The notes below the pieces were generated by a model. The model was not told the DNA's origin. It made no database searches and saw only the letters and a list, made by a program, of their open reading frames with translations. From Amia ocellicauda (Eukaryota > Chordata > Actinopteri > Amiiformes > Amiidae), in assembly GCF_036373705.1 (NCBI RefSeq), contig NC_089852.1, positions 30,380,707 through 30,444,706 of the forward strand: a stretch of DNA of 64,000 bases. Reading direction: 5' to 3'. Both the position numbers and the translations under genes were made by a program. Positions 12,601 through 47,829 of the stretch are shown one piece after another. Numbering within the stretch: the stretch's first letter is position 1; every line of letters starts with the position of its first letter.

Positions 12601-15600
12601 GAGCTGCGTGAAGAAGGACAGCCGGGGCCGCACCCCCGAGCCGGGCCTGGCTCTGATCCACTGGGCCAGCCTGCCGCTGCAGGGACCTGACAGTTGCTGC
12701 CTGCAAGCCCTGCAGCTTCTCTCTGAGCTGTTTGAGGTTTGTAATAAATTCCTGTGCCTTCAGGATCAGTCTAAAACAATCGGTCCTGTCAGGTGAACCA
12801 GTACCTGTCCTGTGAGAGCAGTTGGAAAGTCAGTGTCACTGTCAGTGTCAGACAATGAAGACACCCCAGGAGCCCTCGAGAAGCAGCTGGGCGAAAGCCT
12901 GGGATCAATTGGTCATTAGCAGGGCAGCTGGATGAGCCAGGAGCCCGAGCCATGTGTAATCTGTCTTCTGTTATTGTCATAACCAGTACAGTAATGCGGG
13001 GTGGCTTCAGGGCTTTGTTTATTTAAGTCCCCCCTACTGTGGAGATGGGGACTCCAACTGCTCAGGGGCACAATTTCACATCTCAGTGTCTGTCTTTGTG
13101 TTCAGGAAGTGATCGTGTTTTGTGTTGGTTTGTCTTTGTGTTCAGGAAGTGATGGACTCCTCCCTGGGTGCCTCTGTGCAGCCGTTCACCGACCTGCTGC
13201 TGCCCGTCCTGCTCGACCTGCTGCAGCCCCCGGAGCTGCCCCTTGAGGAGCAGCTGGCCCGGAGGAACTGCGCGAGGGCCGCCTGCGCCATCGATGTCCT
13301 GCTCGATATCCTTTCAGTGAGACCAGAGCCGGCCTGGGAGCCCCGGGAGCTGCTGCAGCGCGGCCACAGCGGTTGAATTCAGGTCTTTGGCTGAGCTGGT
13401 TCTTTAATTGTTGTACCAATTAACCAATTAGAGAGAGGGTTGTTATAGCCATTTAATGCGTTGGCTACAGTAACCATCGCAACCACTGTTTCAGACGCGG
13501 AAGCACATTCCTGCACGTTACGTCTCGCTGCAGAGTCTAGCATCTCTTGTTTCTGAGATGGGCAAATGAAACGCTGAAGACCTCTCGATATATATTCATC
13601 CCCAGCGTACACCTCTCACTCAGATTTAAATGTTTCCTTGACTGGCCCACCGCTGTGTGGGGAGGAGGCGCTGAAGCTGCAGGTGTCTCGGAGGCTGACG
13701 GCCCGGCTGTGCGTGTCCCAGGTGGAGTACCTGTTCTCCAGCAGCAGGATGGACGTGGGCTTCGACTGCCCCATGGCGGAGTCTGACCTCAGGTGAGACT
13801 CTCTGAGCCTGAGCACGGCACCTCCCGGGGAAACTCGCTCGCTGCTCCATCCGCCACAGGCAGTCGTCTTGATTTCTCCTTCTGTATCTGAGTGAGAGAC
13901 AGAGAGCTTGTGTCATTATGAATCATTACATTCTTTGAATCCTCTAACCCTTTCCCCTGCATGCCTTCCTCATCCGCCTCCTTCCTCTGTGTTGGTCACT
14001 GAAGCCAAGCTGGGGCCACTGTGGTGCTGAAGATGCTGGACCTGATGAGCCGAGTCAAACAGGTGGTGCCGGACATGGAGACCAGCTTCTACAGAATCCT
14101 ACAGGTAGGCCCGCGGCTCCTGATGCCCGAGATAAGAGAAAAGACACTGCGCCCACCCTGAGGAGGGGAACCAGGATCGGCAGCCCAGGCGTTATTTGGC
14201 ACGCCAGTCTCGGGTGCTGTCACTGACACTGTCGTCTTCCTCGTGTGCGCAGGACCAGCGGCTTGTCACGCCCCTGTCCGTGGCCCTGACCTCTGACCGG
14301 CGGGAGCAGGTCCAGACCGCGCTCCGGATCCTGTTCGAAGCCGCCCCTCTGCCAGACTTCCCCGCCATTGTGTAAGAGCCGGCCCCCTGAGACAGGCCAG
14401 CGTGGCGGCCCGGAGCCCCGGGAGCAGGGCTGTGTGAGGCATCCGCGGCGTTTACATGGCATGAATGCCGGGTCGCTGCGTCTCTTGCCTTTTCTCTGTC
14501 TTCCTTTTCCTGTTTGTCTCTGTCCTCACTCTGTGTCTCAGTGTCTACCTCATCCTTTCAGTCTCTTTCACTATCCCGCTCTTTTTAGCTCTGTCAATTT
14601 CCCTCTCTCTGTCGCTGTTTCACTTTCAGTCTCTGTTGCTCTCTTTCCCTCTCTCACTTTGTCTGCCGCTCTTCCTTTCTGTCGCTGTTTCAGTTTCCTT
14701 CTTTTATTATTATTATTATTATTATTATCATTATTATTTATTTCATAGCAGATGCCCTTGTCCAAAATATAAGAGCAATACAAAGTTCAATAATACAGTG
14801 CAGTTCAAGGCATAATTTTACAAATTCCAATTTACACAAGTGTATACGAGATAGTCAACAATATATAAGGTCTTACAATCCTTCTCTTTTGTTCTCTTTC
14901 CCTCTGTCGCTCTTTCGGTTTGTCTGTTGATCTTTCAGTTTCCTTCATTTTCCCTCTATTTCTTTCACTTTCCCTGTCACTCTTTCAGTTTGTCTCTGTC
15001 ACTTTCAGTCTCTGTCGTTGTTTCACTTTCTCTGTTGCTCTGTCACTCCCTCGCCCTCTCCCCTCACTCAATCATTCACTCTTGTTCCCCAGACTGGGGG
15101 AGAGTATAGCCGCCAACAACTCTTACCGGCTGAGGGAGGCGGAGTTCACCCCACGCAGGATGTCAGTGCAGGATCCGGCCCTGGCCACTCTGAGCAGACC
15201 CTGCGCGGCTCGGACCCCCAGCGTGGGCAGTGCCACGCAACACAGCATCCACAGCCTCATCGAGAGACTGCAGACTGGGATGGAGGTCTGTGTCTTTCTT
15301 TCCCTGCCATAAAATGGCCAGTGCAGAGTGGAGGGGGTCACCCTTTTAAAAAAATAAAAGAAAAAGAAAAAAAAAAGTTTCTGTTGCTTCTCAGATGAAA
15401 GAAGAAATCAAGGATGTGAGGATTTCAGAGATCATGGATGTGTACGAGCAGAAGATCTCGGCCCTGGCGGTAGGCACTGGGAGTTCTTTGGTTTGCCATC
15501 ATCAATCAGCATTGCGCTGCTTTTAAACAGGGTTGTTATTGTTAATAATACAAATGAACATAGTGATATATATATAAGAAGACAACCTTTGACCATAGTG

Positions 15601-17844
15601 ATCACAGGTGTTTTAACAATGAGTATTAATGTCCTTTATTTTGTTATCTGCTTCCTGTTTGTTTGTGTTGCTTGTGCTGTGTGTGTGTTTTCTTTGCACT
15701 GCTGCCCCCTGCAGTCAAAGGAGGGCCGCCTGCAGGACCTACTGGAGGCAAAGGCGCTGGCTCTGGCCCAGGCGGACCGGCTCATCGCACAGTACCGCTG
15801 CCAGCGTGCCCAGGCCGAGGCCGAGGTGAGCGCAGCCAGACTCACTCCCCCCCGCCTCATTCACTCACTCGCTCTCCACCACAGTTAAGAAAGGGCCACC
15901 TTTAGGAGATAACCCTCAGATATAGACGTGTTTCACAGAAGCAGTATTGACTTTTCCTAAAGTGGACAAAAGACATGTGCTCTGAGACTTCAGTACTACA
16001 GCTCTGTTCATCATCTGCTAAACTGTGTTTCTGTGTGTGTGTCTGCGTCCCCCCTGCAGGCGAGGAAGCTGGCGACTCTGCTGAAGGATGCGGAGAGGAG
16101 GAAGGAGGAGCTGTCCGGGGAGCTGAGCAGCCAGACCCTGGAGGCGGAGAGAGCCCAGGCCGACATCCAGCAGCTGCTGCAGCACAACGGCCGGCTGCAG
16201 GCTGTGGCCGAGGAGCACCAGGCCCTGAGCGCCTCCTACAACGACGTGGTGCTGAAGTATGCAGACTTCCAGCTCCCACTCCACTCCCACACCCCACACC
16301 CACCAGTGTCATCACCTCTCCACTGGCATCTGGTGTCTGAACCCACACCCGTTGCCACTTCCACACCCATTTCTGCGCCTGAAATCTGCCCACTCACTGA
16401 GGGGGCAGGTTTCAAAGGGAACCTGGTATCTGTGATCTGAGCTGTGTGGAAGCAGTCTAATACACAGGCTACGTTTTGTCCCCTCTGCAGTAGTAGTGCA
16501 TTCACACCACACACACTCATTTCACACTCCCAACCCTCAACCCTTGTTTTGAGGGTAATGTCCAGAAAACCTTAGTCTCTTTGAAACATACAGCTGACAA
16601 TCCATTATGTCTTGTACGGGTATGTAAGCAACAGCAGTGTGCAGTACTCCGTCTGCCATTGTCGTTCCAGGTTCGGTGAATGTGAGAAGATGCTGCGAGA
16701 CCTGCAGACTGCTCACAGCTCCTTAAACAAGCAAGCTGAGGCGATGAAGAAGCAAAATGACACTCTGAAACTGCAGCAGGAGAAGTGAGTGCCTTTTGGC
16801 CGAGTCATGGGTGTTTTTTGCGTCTGATTTGGTGCATTTCCCCCACAAAGTTGTATATTTAACGCTGCGAGAACTGGGAATGACTATCGAGGAAAGCTGG
16901 ATTATGCTTATGGACACTTTTAGGTGTAGATGGACCTGTAGGTGGCATCTTTTTCATTGAGTGTTTTGTACACAGCCAGTGTAATCATTACAATTCATCG
17001 TTCTTGCTGTCCTCGTCAGGATGCTGTCACAGCTCGCAGGCAAGGAGGAGAAGATCCAGGCACTCAGCCAGAACCTGGAAGACAGAGAAAACAAAATATC
17101 TGGTAAGAATGTGTCTTCGTCCTTCTGCATCCTGACACATTTGCTTAAAGGAGGAAACTGAATTTTCAGCTCCTGCACCCTGATGACCTAATTGTTTGTT
17201 TTTAGGCTTGGAGCAAAGAATCCAAAGCCTGGAAGAAAAGGCAGAGCTGAGAGAGAAACAGAGCGAAGACATGGAAGAAACAATTGACATCCTGAGGAAA
17301 GAGCTGAACAAGACCGAGCTGGCCAGGAAGGAGCTCAGCATCAAGGTGGGTCCCAAACACCTGCTGCCCTTACAGCCAGGCCCATACACTGTGTCCCCCT
17401 CTGAGGAAACATCTACCCATGTCAGGAGATTCATCACGCATCCTGTGATGTATTCCTGTGGATGATGTCTTCCTGGGCTGCAGACTAACTGGGAATTACA
17501 TCAATTATATTGAATTAATGAATAGATGAAAAAGGTGGATGATCTTTGGTCGTCCACAGAGGGACTGCCTTCTCAATAAAGGCTGAGTTTTTGGCTCTTG
17601 CTCAGCATGTCGTCCTTGTGCGAGTGCAGGGTCCGCTCTTTCTGGCATTTTGATTTCTGTATTTTGTTCATCTTTTCTTTTTCTTCCTCCTCAGGCGTCC
17701 TCCCTGGAGCTGCAGAAGTCGCAGCTGGAGACACGTCTGGAGAAGAGGGAGGAGGAGCTGAACAAGCACTCGCACATGATTGCCATGATCCACAGCCTGA
17801 GCAGCGGCAAGCTCAAGACTGACAGCGTCAACCTCAGCCTGTAG
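9685..17844 (+). CDS. CIP2A: CIP2A (KIAA1524), cancerous inhibitor of PP2A, 21 coding exons, complete
   Basis: Coding exons: 9685-9786, 10033-10180, 10571-10683, 10806-10900, 11050-11146, 11344-11466, 11715-11860, 12047-12122, 12509-12736, 13146-13305, 13651-13792, 14005-14104, 14253-14371, 15093-15285, 15395-15469, 15715-15825, 16060-16256, 16671-16784, 17020-17102, 17206-17345, 17695-17844. They sum to 2712 nt, 903 residues; human CIP2A is 905. Recognisable blocks run throughout: [12 protein letters not shown] at the start, [71 protein letters not shown] and [15 protein letters not shown] near the stop. The first ~560 residues form the armadillo-like, dimerising N-terminal region; residues from about 620 are heptad coiled coil. 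Known role: binds and restrains PP2A-B56, stabilises MYC, and acts with TOPBP1 in mitotic DNA-break tethering. Exon 12 has a pyrimidine-poor acceptor (CTGAAG) but is the only one that keeps frame. Confidence 0.96.
13091..13155 (+). repeat. 40-bp tandem duplication of a CIP2A splice acceptor
   Basis: The block TGTCTTTGTGTTCAGGAAGT occurs at 13091-13110 and again at 13131-13150, a shift of exactly 40 nt. Each copy carries a pyrimidine/GT tract, the AG and the first nine exon bases (GAAGTGATx). The second AG (13144-13145) gives the conserved frame; use of the first would add 40 nt and shift the frame. Confidence 0.85.
13306..13650 (+). other. CIP2A: U12-type AT-AC intron of CIP2A (intron 10)
   Basis: The 5' splice site reads ATATCCTTT (13306-13314), the U12 consensus. 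A perfect U12 branch-point motif TTCCTTGAC sits at 13634-13642, and the intron ends CCCAC at 13650, 8-9 nt after the branch A. Splicing there joins ...[12 protein letters not shown] in frame (codon for Ala430 is split g/cg), matching the human VLL-T-LCGDD pattern. A GT donor 11 nt downstream (13317) with the nearest upstream AG acceptor would break the reading frame. Removal requires the minor (U11/U12) spliceosome. Confidence 0.88.
14701..14880. repeat. Dispersed fish repeat with (ATT)n head, SINE/MITE-like
   Basis: Within CIP2A intron 13. An (ATT)n run at 14703-14737 is followed by a block containing AGCAGATGCCCTTGTCCAAA, then ACAGTGCAGTTCAAGGCATA and TTCCAATTTACACAAGTGTA. This 'remove-of-N-decimal' type block is seen scattered in fish introns; I cannot assign the family. 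It is flanked by pyrimidine-rich CTCTGTC-type degenerate repeats (14480-14700 and 14881-15060). Confidence 0.45.
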
Positions 17845-18510
17845 CTCCTGCTCAGGGGCGCCTCTCATGCCCTGCCCCTTGCACTGCTGCCCCCGCACTG
17901 CCGGCCCGGGTGTGTGACTCACACTGCGGTGCAACCCAGAACTGAACACGGTCGACATGGGCCTGTAGAGCCCGCTGGAGAGATGTGGTCCCGGGCGCTG
18001 CCAGGGCTGGAAGACTGACTGAGAAGGCTGCCTCCCACACCCTGGCACTGCTGCAACGGCACTGTCTGTGACTCTCCCTGAGATTAGATTTGTGACTCGC
18101 AGCCTCCCTCAGCCTCCGACAGCCTCGGCGGGGGCCTGTGACCAGAGCGGCTGCGCATTGAGTCCCCTCTGCATCAGATTTAGTCACGTGTCCCATCATC
18201 CAAATGTCTGTTCCATTAGGAAAACAGAAAGGGAAGAGACAGGTTAGAGCAGACCCAGATTGTGTAAGAGGTGGTATATAAAGGTATTTAAGATAAAGTC
18301 GTACATCATGTTTGAACAGAAGTTGAGTGTCATCTCAGCCTGACCATTCTTTTTAATGGAAATTTTATCTTTCTTCATCTGTTTCCGACACATTTCTCTA
18401 AACTGTATTTTTATATCAAATGTGCAAAATAGTAATGTCTCTTTGTGTATTCACTCTCCCACGCATTCCTCTTTTTACTATGGCCTACTTTTCTTTTATT
18501 TAATAAACCT
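17845..18510 (+). other. CIP2A: CIP2A 3' untranslated region with polyadenylation signal
   Basis: Sequence after the TAG at 17842-17844 contains no further coding exon. A canonical AATAAA is at 18502-18507. Position is inferred; weaker signals could be used earlier. Confidence 0.5.
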
Positions 18511-21233
18511 CAGATGTCTCCGATGGTTCACTATGTAAGTTAATGCTCTGGGACCATGACTGGCATCTTTTAAGTGGTAAAGTGAAACATTTATTGAATT
18601 ACCAATATGTGTTTAAAAAACCAATCAAACCAGGAAATCAAATCACTGGGAGTTGACAGAGTGTATTTAAATGGAAGATGCTTAATCCTTTGAGGAGCTG
18701 GTGCGCTTACGCAACCGGGATGATTTTACATAACTGAAGTGCAGGCGGCCACGCCCTCTGCCCTAATCTGAGCCACCATATGGATAACGTTAGCAAGATA
18801 ATATAGATTTAGGGCAGCTTGTTAACATACACTGGATTAGGGGAGAAAACAAAAAGCAGATGTTTTCTTGGTTGAGAGTGGCTGCCCAGACTGGGGCTCC
18901 TGAGGAACCCCGGGCCAAGTGAACAGGGCGTCCTGTCTGGTGGACTCCCTCGTCTGCAGAGCTGCCGGCGGTCGTCACCATCGTTTGCAGTGGAAAATGC
19001 AAATACATTTCGATCGATGTAAATTAACGGGGTGGAAAGTGCTTTAGTTTGTTTTGCAATAAAGACATCCAACTGTGGAACAAGAAGTTGCCTTGGCCAG
19101 AACCACTGTTCTTGCTTTTGCCGTGTGAGTGTGTGTCTGTATGTGCGCCCCCAGGAGGGTTTGGGTGTTGACCTCTTGCTAGGCTGCCTGGGTGACTGTG
19201 CTGGGGGCAGGGACATTTGGAGCCCCATCTGTGCAGAGAGCGGACTCGGGGGGGATTCTGCACTGGCTTCTCTCTGCCCAGTAGCCAGAGCACACGTCAG
19301 TCCCTGGGCTGTGGGAGGTGGGGTCCCTCTGGGCTCGTCTGCTCTAACCCGTATCTTCCCTTTGCAGCAAATTAGCACTGCCAGCATTTTTCCTTGTTTG
19401 TGCAAATCAGCCACTTTACAGATGGTATATTTTAAGCAGCCCACTTGTACAATGCTGTACATGCAGAAATCCCCACGTCAAAGGGCACCGTTGTTTCATC
19501 GGGTTAGCTTTCCTGCTGCGTCCTTCCTGCTCTCATTCTGCAAACTCTGACCTTTCCCAGCCCCCTTCAAAGGCTGCGCAAGAGCCGGCGACTAATTCGA
19601 GCGCCCTTCTGCATACCTCTGCCTGGAGGGTTCATCTGTGCAGTCTTTCTGCAATTAGCTGTGGGAATTATCGCGGTCTGGTTACGGCACAATCAAAGCG
19701 CTGCGTAAATGCTGGGCTCAGAGTCTGGCTGCCAAGGCAAACTTACCGGGACAATCATGTTAACCTTTCGCGCTGCCGTCTCCTGCAGTGCGTTGCTGGA
19801 ATACGTGGCTAAGTCGCAGTAATGAGCTGCTGGGCGTCCTCAAATCCTGCTGGCTGGGGTGTGCTCTGTATTTTGCTACACTTTCACAGAGTACTGTCAA
19901 GTCTCAGCATTTTGATTCCTGTTGAGTTTTTACACCTAATCACTAGTAGTCCAGGGGCCTCCTTTCTAAGCACAGCCCCAGTTCTTCTCTTCAGTGGCAT
20001 TAAATCTGAGTTTAAATCTCTACCTAGTCTCTAGAGTGTAGAGTACAGTACCCTCAACTGCTCAGCCAACACAGGCTGCTGGAACACAGAAGAGTCTCGG
20101 TTCAGATCGAATGTGTGTGGCTGCTCTTGGACTCGGCTTCTGGATGTGAACTCTGCCCTCTTTAACAGTGGGAAAGTCTGCCTGCTGCCCAGTGACTGCT
20201 AAGGCATAGGGTTCAATTAATGTAGTGCTCTTCCTCTCCTCAAATTGGCAGCATGATCAGCCAGACTGCTTCTAATTCGGCGTAATACAGGAAAAATGTC
20301 CTAACTATAACTGCATTAACCAAGGGCTTTGTGTTATCACTGTTTCCATGGCAGTGAATTCCTGTCTGCTCGTGGCATTAACATCCCGTTGCCACACAGG
20401 AACATTCAGAATAAATCTGGGTATTTTAAGTCCCAATCAGACATCAGAACGCCACCAACAACAGCTGGGCCGAAGAATATTTCCATTAATTAAGCCTAGC
20501 TAATAGTGCTAGATCTGAAACTAATTTGACTAGCCAGAGAGGCTGGTTGGTCCTGTAGCTTTGTTCCCGGTTTCGTTAAAATTGCAAATGTGAGAAAATT
20601 GTACCTGAGTGATTAATGGTAAAAGTGAGCCGCCCTCTGTGTTTCTCTCTGAGGTGTCACCGCACTAGTCTATTGCACAAGATGAAGTATTTAATGAAAT
20701 AAGCAGAGACAGAGTCCACGCCTGTTCTTGACAGAACAAGAACCAGACTATGTTTGTATGTGTCCAGCCTTATAATAACTTGTAAATATAATTTTGAATA
20801 AACACTAGACTCAAACCCAAATCTAGACCAGAAATGTAGAGACCAAGACCTCAAAATTTGGCCTTGAGGAAGAATTCCTAACCCTGTAGACCCTTTAGTG
20901 GAAGGGGGTCTGATCCAAAGGAACAGGACAGGAAGGAAAGCTGCTTTTCATTAAGCCACAGTGGCCCGTGCACATTTCACAAAAGCTGAGGAGTTGCACT
21001 CTGTGGGATTGTTCCAGAACCGCTCTGGTGAGCCTGCCACCCCACCAGACAGTTGGCTCCCCCAGTCTGGATTCCCGTCTCCTGGCTTCCTGCACTGGCC
21101 CCTCAGCCCTGCCCTGTTTACCTGTTATAGTCTGGCACAGGCCTGGGCTATATTGTGGATGTACACAATGTTTCAATGTGCATTGGTTGTGAAAGAATTA
21201 CATTTCAGATTTTTCAAAAACTGAGATTATTGA

Positions 21234-21276
<43 letters not shown>

Positions 21277-21540
21277 TTGATTTCCGTGCTGTCCCAGAGA
21301 GAGGGACATAGGAGTTACTAGGAATTTGACAAGCAGTCCCTGGGGCTTTAAGTGCTCTCTAAAGTGCTTGGTTAAGCAAATAAGCCACCAGCGCTTCAGA
21401 CGACCTCGGAGGCCTAGCAGTTGTTTTGGTGATGAAACGCGTGTGCGCGAGATTAAGCCCAAATTACGAACTCGGGCTGTGTTTGTGTTTGGGTAAGTCC
21501 GGCATTAATTGCATTATGTTCTGTCAAAGAGTTATATCCC
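18511..21540. other. Intergenic region between CIP2A and the myosin gene
   Basis: About 3 kb in which I find no coding exon, RNA gene or clear mobile element. An (ATT)n microsatellite occupies 21235-21276. ORFs of up to 217 codons at 18809-19462 overlap on both strands, lack family resemblance and are most likely chance. Confidence 0.5.
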
Positions 21541-21554
21541 AAAACCCTCCCCTT

Positions 21555-21711
21555 CATTCCCGGCTTGTTTTCTTTTTGTCTATTTTTCGCCCTGAGGACT
21601 TTTATAGAAGTCAAGAGTCACATGTCTCGTACTCTGCGGTGTCTGCTTCGAGTTTATAAAAGCAAGTGGCCATCGCAAGCCCCCTCATCTCTGCAGCCTC
21701 TGCCTTCCTGG
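21555..21711 (+). promoter_or_regulatory. Myosin gene core promoter and untranslated exon 1
   Basis: A TATAAAAG box lies at 21655-21662. About 50 nt downstream a strong donor GGTGAGTG puts the end of a non-coding first exon at 21711, consistent with sarcomeric myosin genes, whose ATG is in a later exon. Upstream are an M-CAT-type CATTCC (21555-21560) and an E-box CACATG (21619-21624), both typical of muscle promoters. The transcription start is inferred to be near 21685-21690. Motif function is inference. Confidence 0.6.
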
Positions 21712-22193
21712 GTGAGTGCTGAGCTCTCGTCTACTCTTCCTGCTCGTGAGTGTTGCTGTGTGGTGGGTGGAGTGGGTGAGGGGGCTGTGGTTCTCTGGGT
21801 GCTGCGTGTGCCCTCAGCAGTATTGCAGCGTCTTTGTCTTCTCTGTCATTTCCTTTAAAAAAAAAAAAAAATCTAACACTCTTTGCCGAGGGGACTTCTG
21901 AGGACAAGATGCAGAAGGCCAGGTTTGGTTAGTCTGAATGCTTCAGCTTTGTTTTTGAATTCCACATTGGAATTGTTACACTACAGAAATGATGCTGGGT
22001 TATTTTGGTCCTGGGCTGCACTGTAGGGTCAAGTGTAGGATAAAAGCAGGTGGAGCAGACGGCCCTTCTCCCAGCTGGTGGAGGTTGTGCAGGGTGTTTG
22101 TCTAAAGCGCTGACCCCTCTCCTCTCTGCCTTCCCTGTGTGCTCTGTCTCTGGCAGGACCCCGGCTCGGCTCGGCTCTGCTGCTGTCGTCAAA

Positions 22194-45414
<23,221 letters not shown>

Positions 45415-47400
45415 AGCTCGTAGCCGGGTGTCCAGCTGTGTGCCCTTGGAAATCACACTTCAAGGGGATCAGTGGACCATTCCCATCACCCACCCCCCCG
45501 AACAGACTGGGACACTGACTGGGGGGCAGGATGTCACAATGGTCCCCTGAACACCCTGCCTCTGGCACAGCTCCCTCCGCTGAGTGAATATACCAGCAGC
45601 CTCAACATTTGTCCCCCGTGCAGCAATCCTGGCTGCCCTTCTGAGTCCCGAGGCCAGCCCTGCTCTGCCCAGAGGGAGTGGGTGCTGCCTTGATAATGTT
45701 GCACTTGATTAGATTAATCTTACTGTGGCCTGCATGGGTGTAGTCTTTATTATCATTATTATTATTTAAATCCCTGTCAGTCACGAGCATGAGTTAAGCA
45801 TCCTCTCTCTCGGGTCATTGTCGTTTGGTTTGTGTGTTTGTGTTTTTACGGTTGCGGTTCTCTTTCTAAACATCTGAGATACTAGACTTGTATTGTTGTG
45901 TTTGTGATTTTGACTTGTGTTTCTTTGGGTCTGTGTTTGCTGGTGGCCAGTGGGGCAGTACTGTAGCAGTGTGCTGCTCACTAGGAGGGCTGCGTCGGCC
46001 CAGCGAGGTCACAGTTCCTGTACTGGCTGTGCTGGCTTGTGCTGTGGTGTCGTGCTTCTGGTTGCAGTGTGTTGAGATGACATCATTACCAGTGTTGCGC
46101 AATTTCTGAAGGGCGCTCTGTCCCGCTGGAGCCCGTGGGCTGTGGAGGAGCTGCAGGGACTGCTGGTCTGAGAAGTGGGAGCAGCTGAGTGAAGTCCCTG
46201 TGTGCGGTGTGTGTGTGTTTTTACAGAGTGATGTTCACATTGTGAGTTGGTCCCGGTTTTGAAAGTGTGTCTCATAGTCTCATATACTAGTCATATAATA
46301 AAAAAACACATTTATTTTTTACAGACATTGCTTCCATGACACACAAACTGAAGGAAATACATATATTTATTTCTTGGCTGATGCCCGTATCAAGACAAAA
46401 TTATACAAATAAAGAATATAAACTCTACTATTTTATTTTCATATAAATATTTACATGAAAAACACAACATACTCGCCATAAATAATCACTGTCCTTAATC
46501 ACTAATAAACAATATGTAAAAGCTCTTAAGCTCTTCCCTCGTGCAGCTCAAAGTATCAGCTTTGTTGTCAGGGGCTGTACGTACCCCTCCGCACTTGGCA
46601 TTGACTGTTACTGCATATCTCTGAACACACTTTGATTATTCATCTTTATTGCCTGTTTTTCTCCCTCTCCCTCTCTTCAATTCTGTCTGTCATTGCAAGG
46701 AAACCATATCCTCAAATCCCTTAAAACATTAAGTTAAATATTAAGTACATTCTCAAAATGGAATCGCTCAGACAATGCAATGTAAGCATTCACCTGCAAA
46801 TAAAAATGACTTGTTTTCCCCCAGTTTGTGAGTGAATAGCTGTGTGGTGCTTACCTCAGTACATTCAGCCCTGCAGATATCACATCATATAATACATCTT
46901 GATGCAGACATACAAAGTTATAATGTTACAACAGTGCAAAAAATGACAACATATTCATTAAAACAACATTTAAAAAAGATCCTTCTTAGACTGTTGCATC
47001 TCCAGCTGTCATTTTAAAGTTGCTATTCCTGGTTCGAGTCCCAGCAAAGGTCTTGTCAGTTTATGCATTTTAAGGCCCCTCTAACCTGTTTAGTTCATCC
47101 GTTCATTTATTTATCCATCCAATGATGTCTTCAGGGGGCCTGGTTGGTATTCTCAAACTGAGGGCACACTGGAGCAGGGCAGACTGAGCATTTGCTCCTC
47201 ATCGTTGTCACATTTCACTTTGTTGGTTATCGCTTTGTGGAACATCAGAATACCTTTTATCTGTAGTGCCAGGGTGGGTCATGGCTGTTTAATGTGAGGA
47301 AAAGGAGACAGTGTGTATAAAAACATTATGTATTATCGTGTGTTTCCTGTCCTGTATTTCCAGAAACACAACTTACATTTATGATAAACATTTAGAATCA
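45415..47400. other. Myosin 3' UTR and convergent intergenic region
   Basis: No coding exon seen. AATAAA at 46297-46302 is the first canonical signal on the + strand after the myosin TAG (45412-45414); sarcomeric MYH 3' UTRs are usually shorter, so an earlier non-canonical site is possible. TTTATT at 47401-47406 is an AATAAA for minus-strand transcripts arriving from the HHLA2-like gene, so the two genes converge here. Confidence 0.4.
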
Positions 47401-47640
47401 TTTATTTTCTGTGATAATTATTAAATATTTTAATGTAATATTCAAGTTACTAGCAGTTCACGTGAAAACAAGCTGTGATGTTCATTTTTCACAAATTTCT
47501 GCTTTTAGTCAGAGCATCAGTTTACTACGAATGTACAAAATAAATACTTAAATCTGATACCTGTAATTGTAATTTCCATATTTTACTTCACAGTTTTAGG
47601 TAAAGAACTAAACATTATTCACCACTTTTTACCTTTGGTC

Positions 47641-47804
47641 TCAAAAATGTATTGAAAGACAAATTATCAAGATTTTATATATACTTCTTCTTCTGCATAT
47701 AAACACTACTGCTACTACTGCTATTGCAAATAGAAACACTGCAGTTACAACAGTTACAACAATTGTTCCAATAGAAACTCCAGCATTCTCCTGCTTTGTG
47801 TCAT
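47641..47804 (-). other. Second, duplicated transmembrane exon of HHLA2-like copy A
   Basis: Read on the minus strand: acceptor CTCTCCAG, then (D)DTKQENAGVSIGTIV followed by ~25 hydrophobic residues, a stop-transfer RRRS, a short tail and TGA at 47641-47643. It is clearly related to the transmembrane exon at 47838-47978 ([15 protein letters not shown]). Starts in the same phase. Because only 33 nt separate it from the first exon's end, both cannot plausibly be spliced into one message; it looks like an alternative last exon. Whether it is used is unknown. Confidence 0.6.
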
Positions 47805-47829
47805 CTGGAGAGATGAATGAGCAATATTT

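Noticed and set aside
13311..13317. Conventional GT donor (CAGTGAGA) for CIP2A exon 10
   Set aside because: It keeps frame to its own end, but no downstream AG acceptor then joins exon 11 in frame with the conserved LCGEE sequence; the AT-AC pair does so exactly.
18809..19462. 217-codon minus-strand frame between CIP2A and the myosin
   Set aside because: Composition is that of random GC-rich sequence, a plus-strand frame of 172 codons covers the same place, and nothing in it is recognisable.
47029..47050. tRNA B-box-like GGTTCGAGTCC
   Set aside because: No matching A-box or cloverleaf could be folded upstream; at most a scrap of a tRNA-derived SINE.
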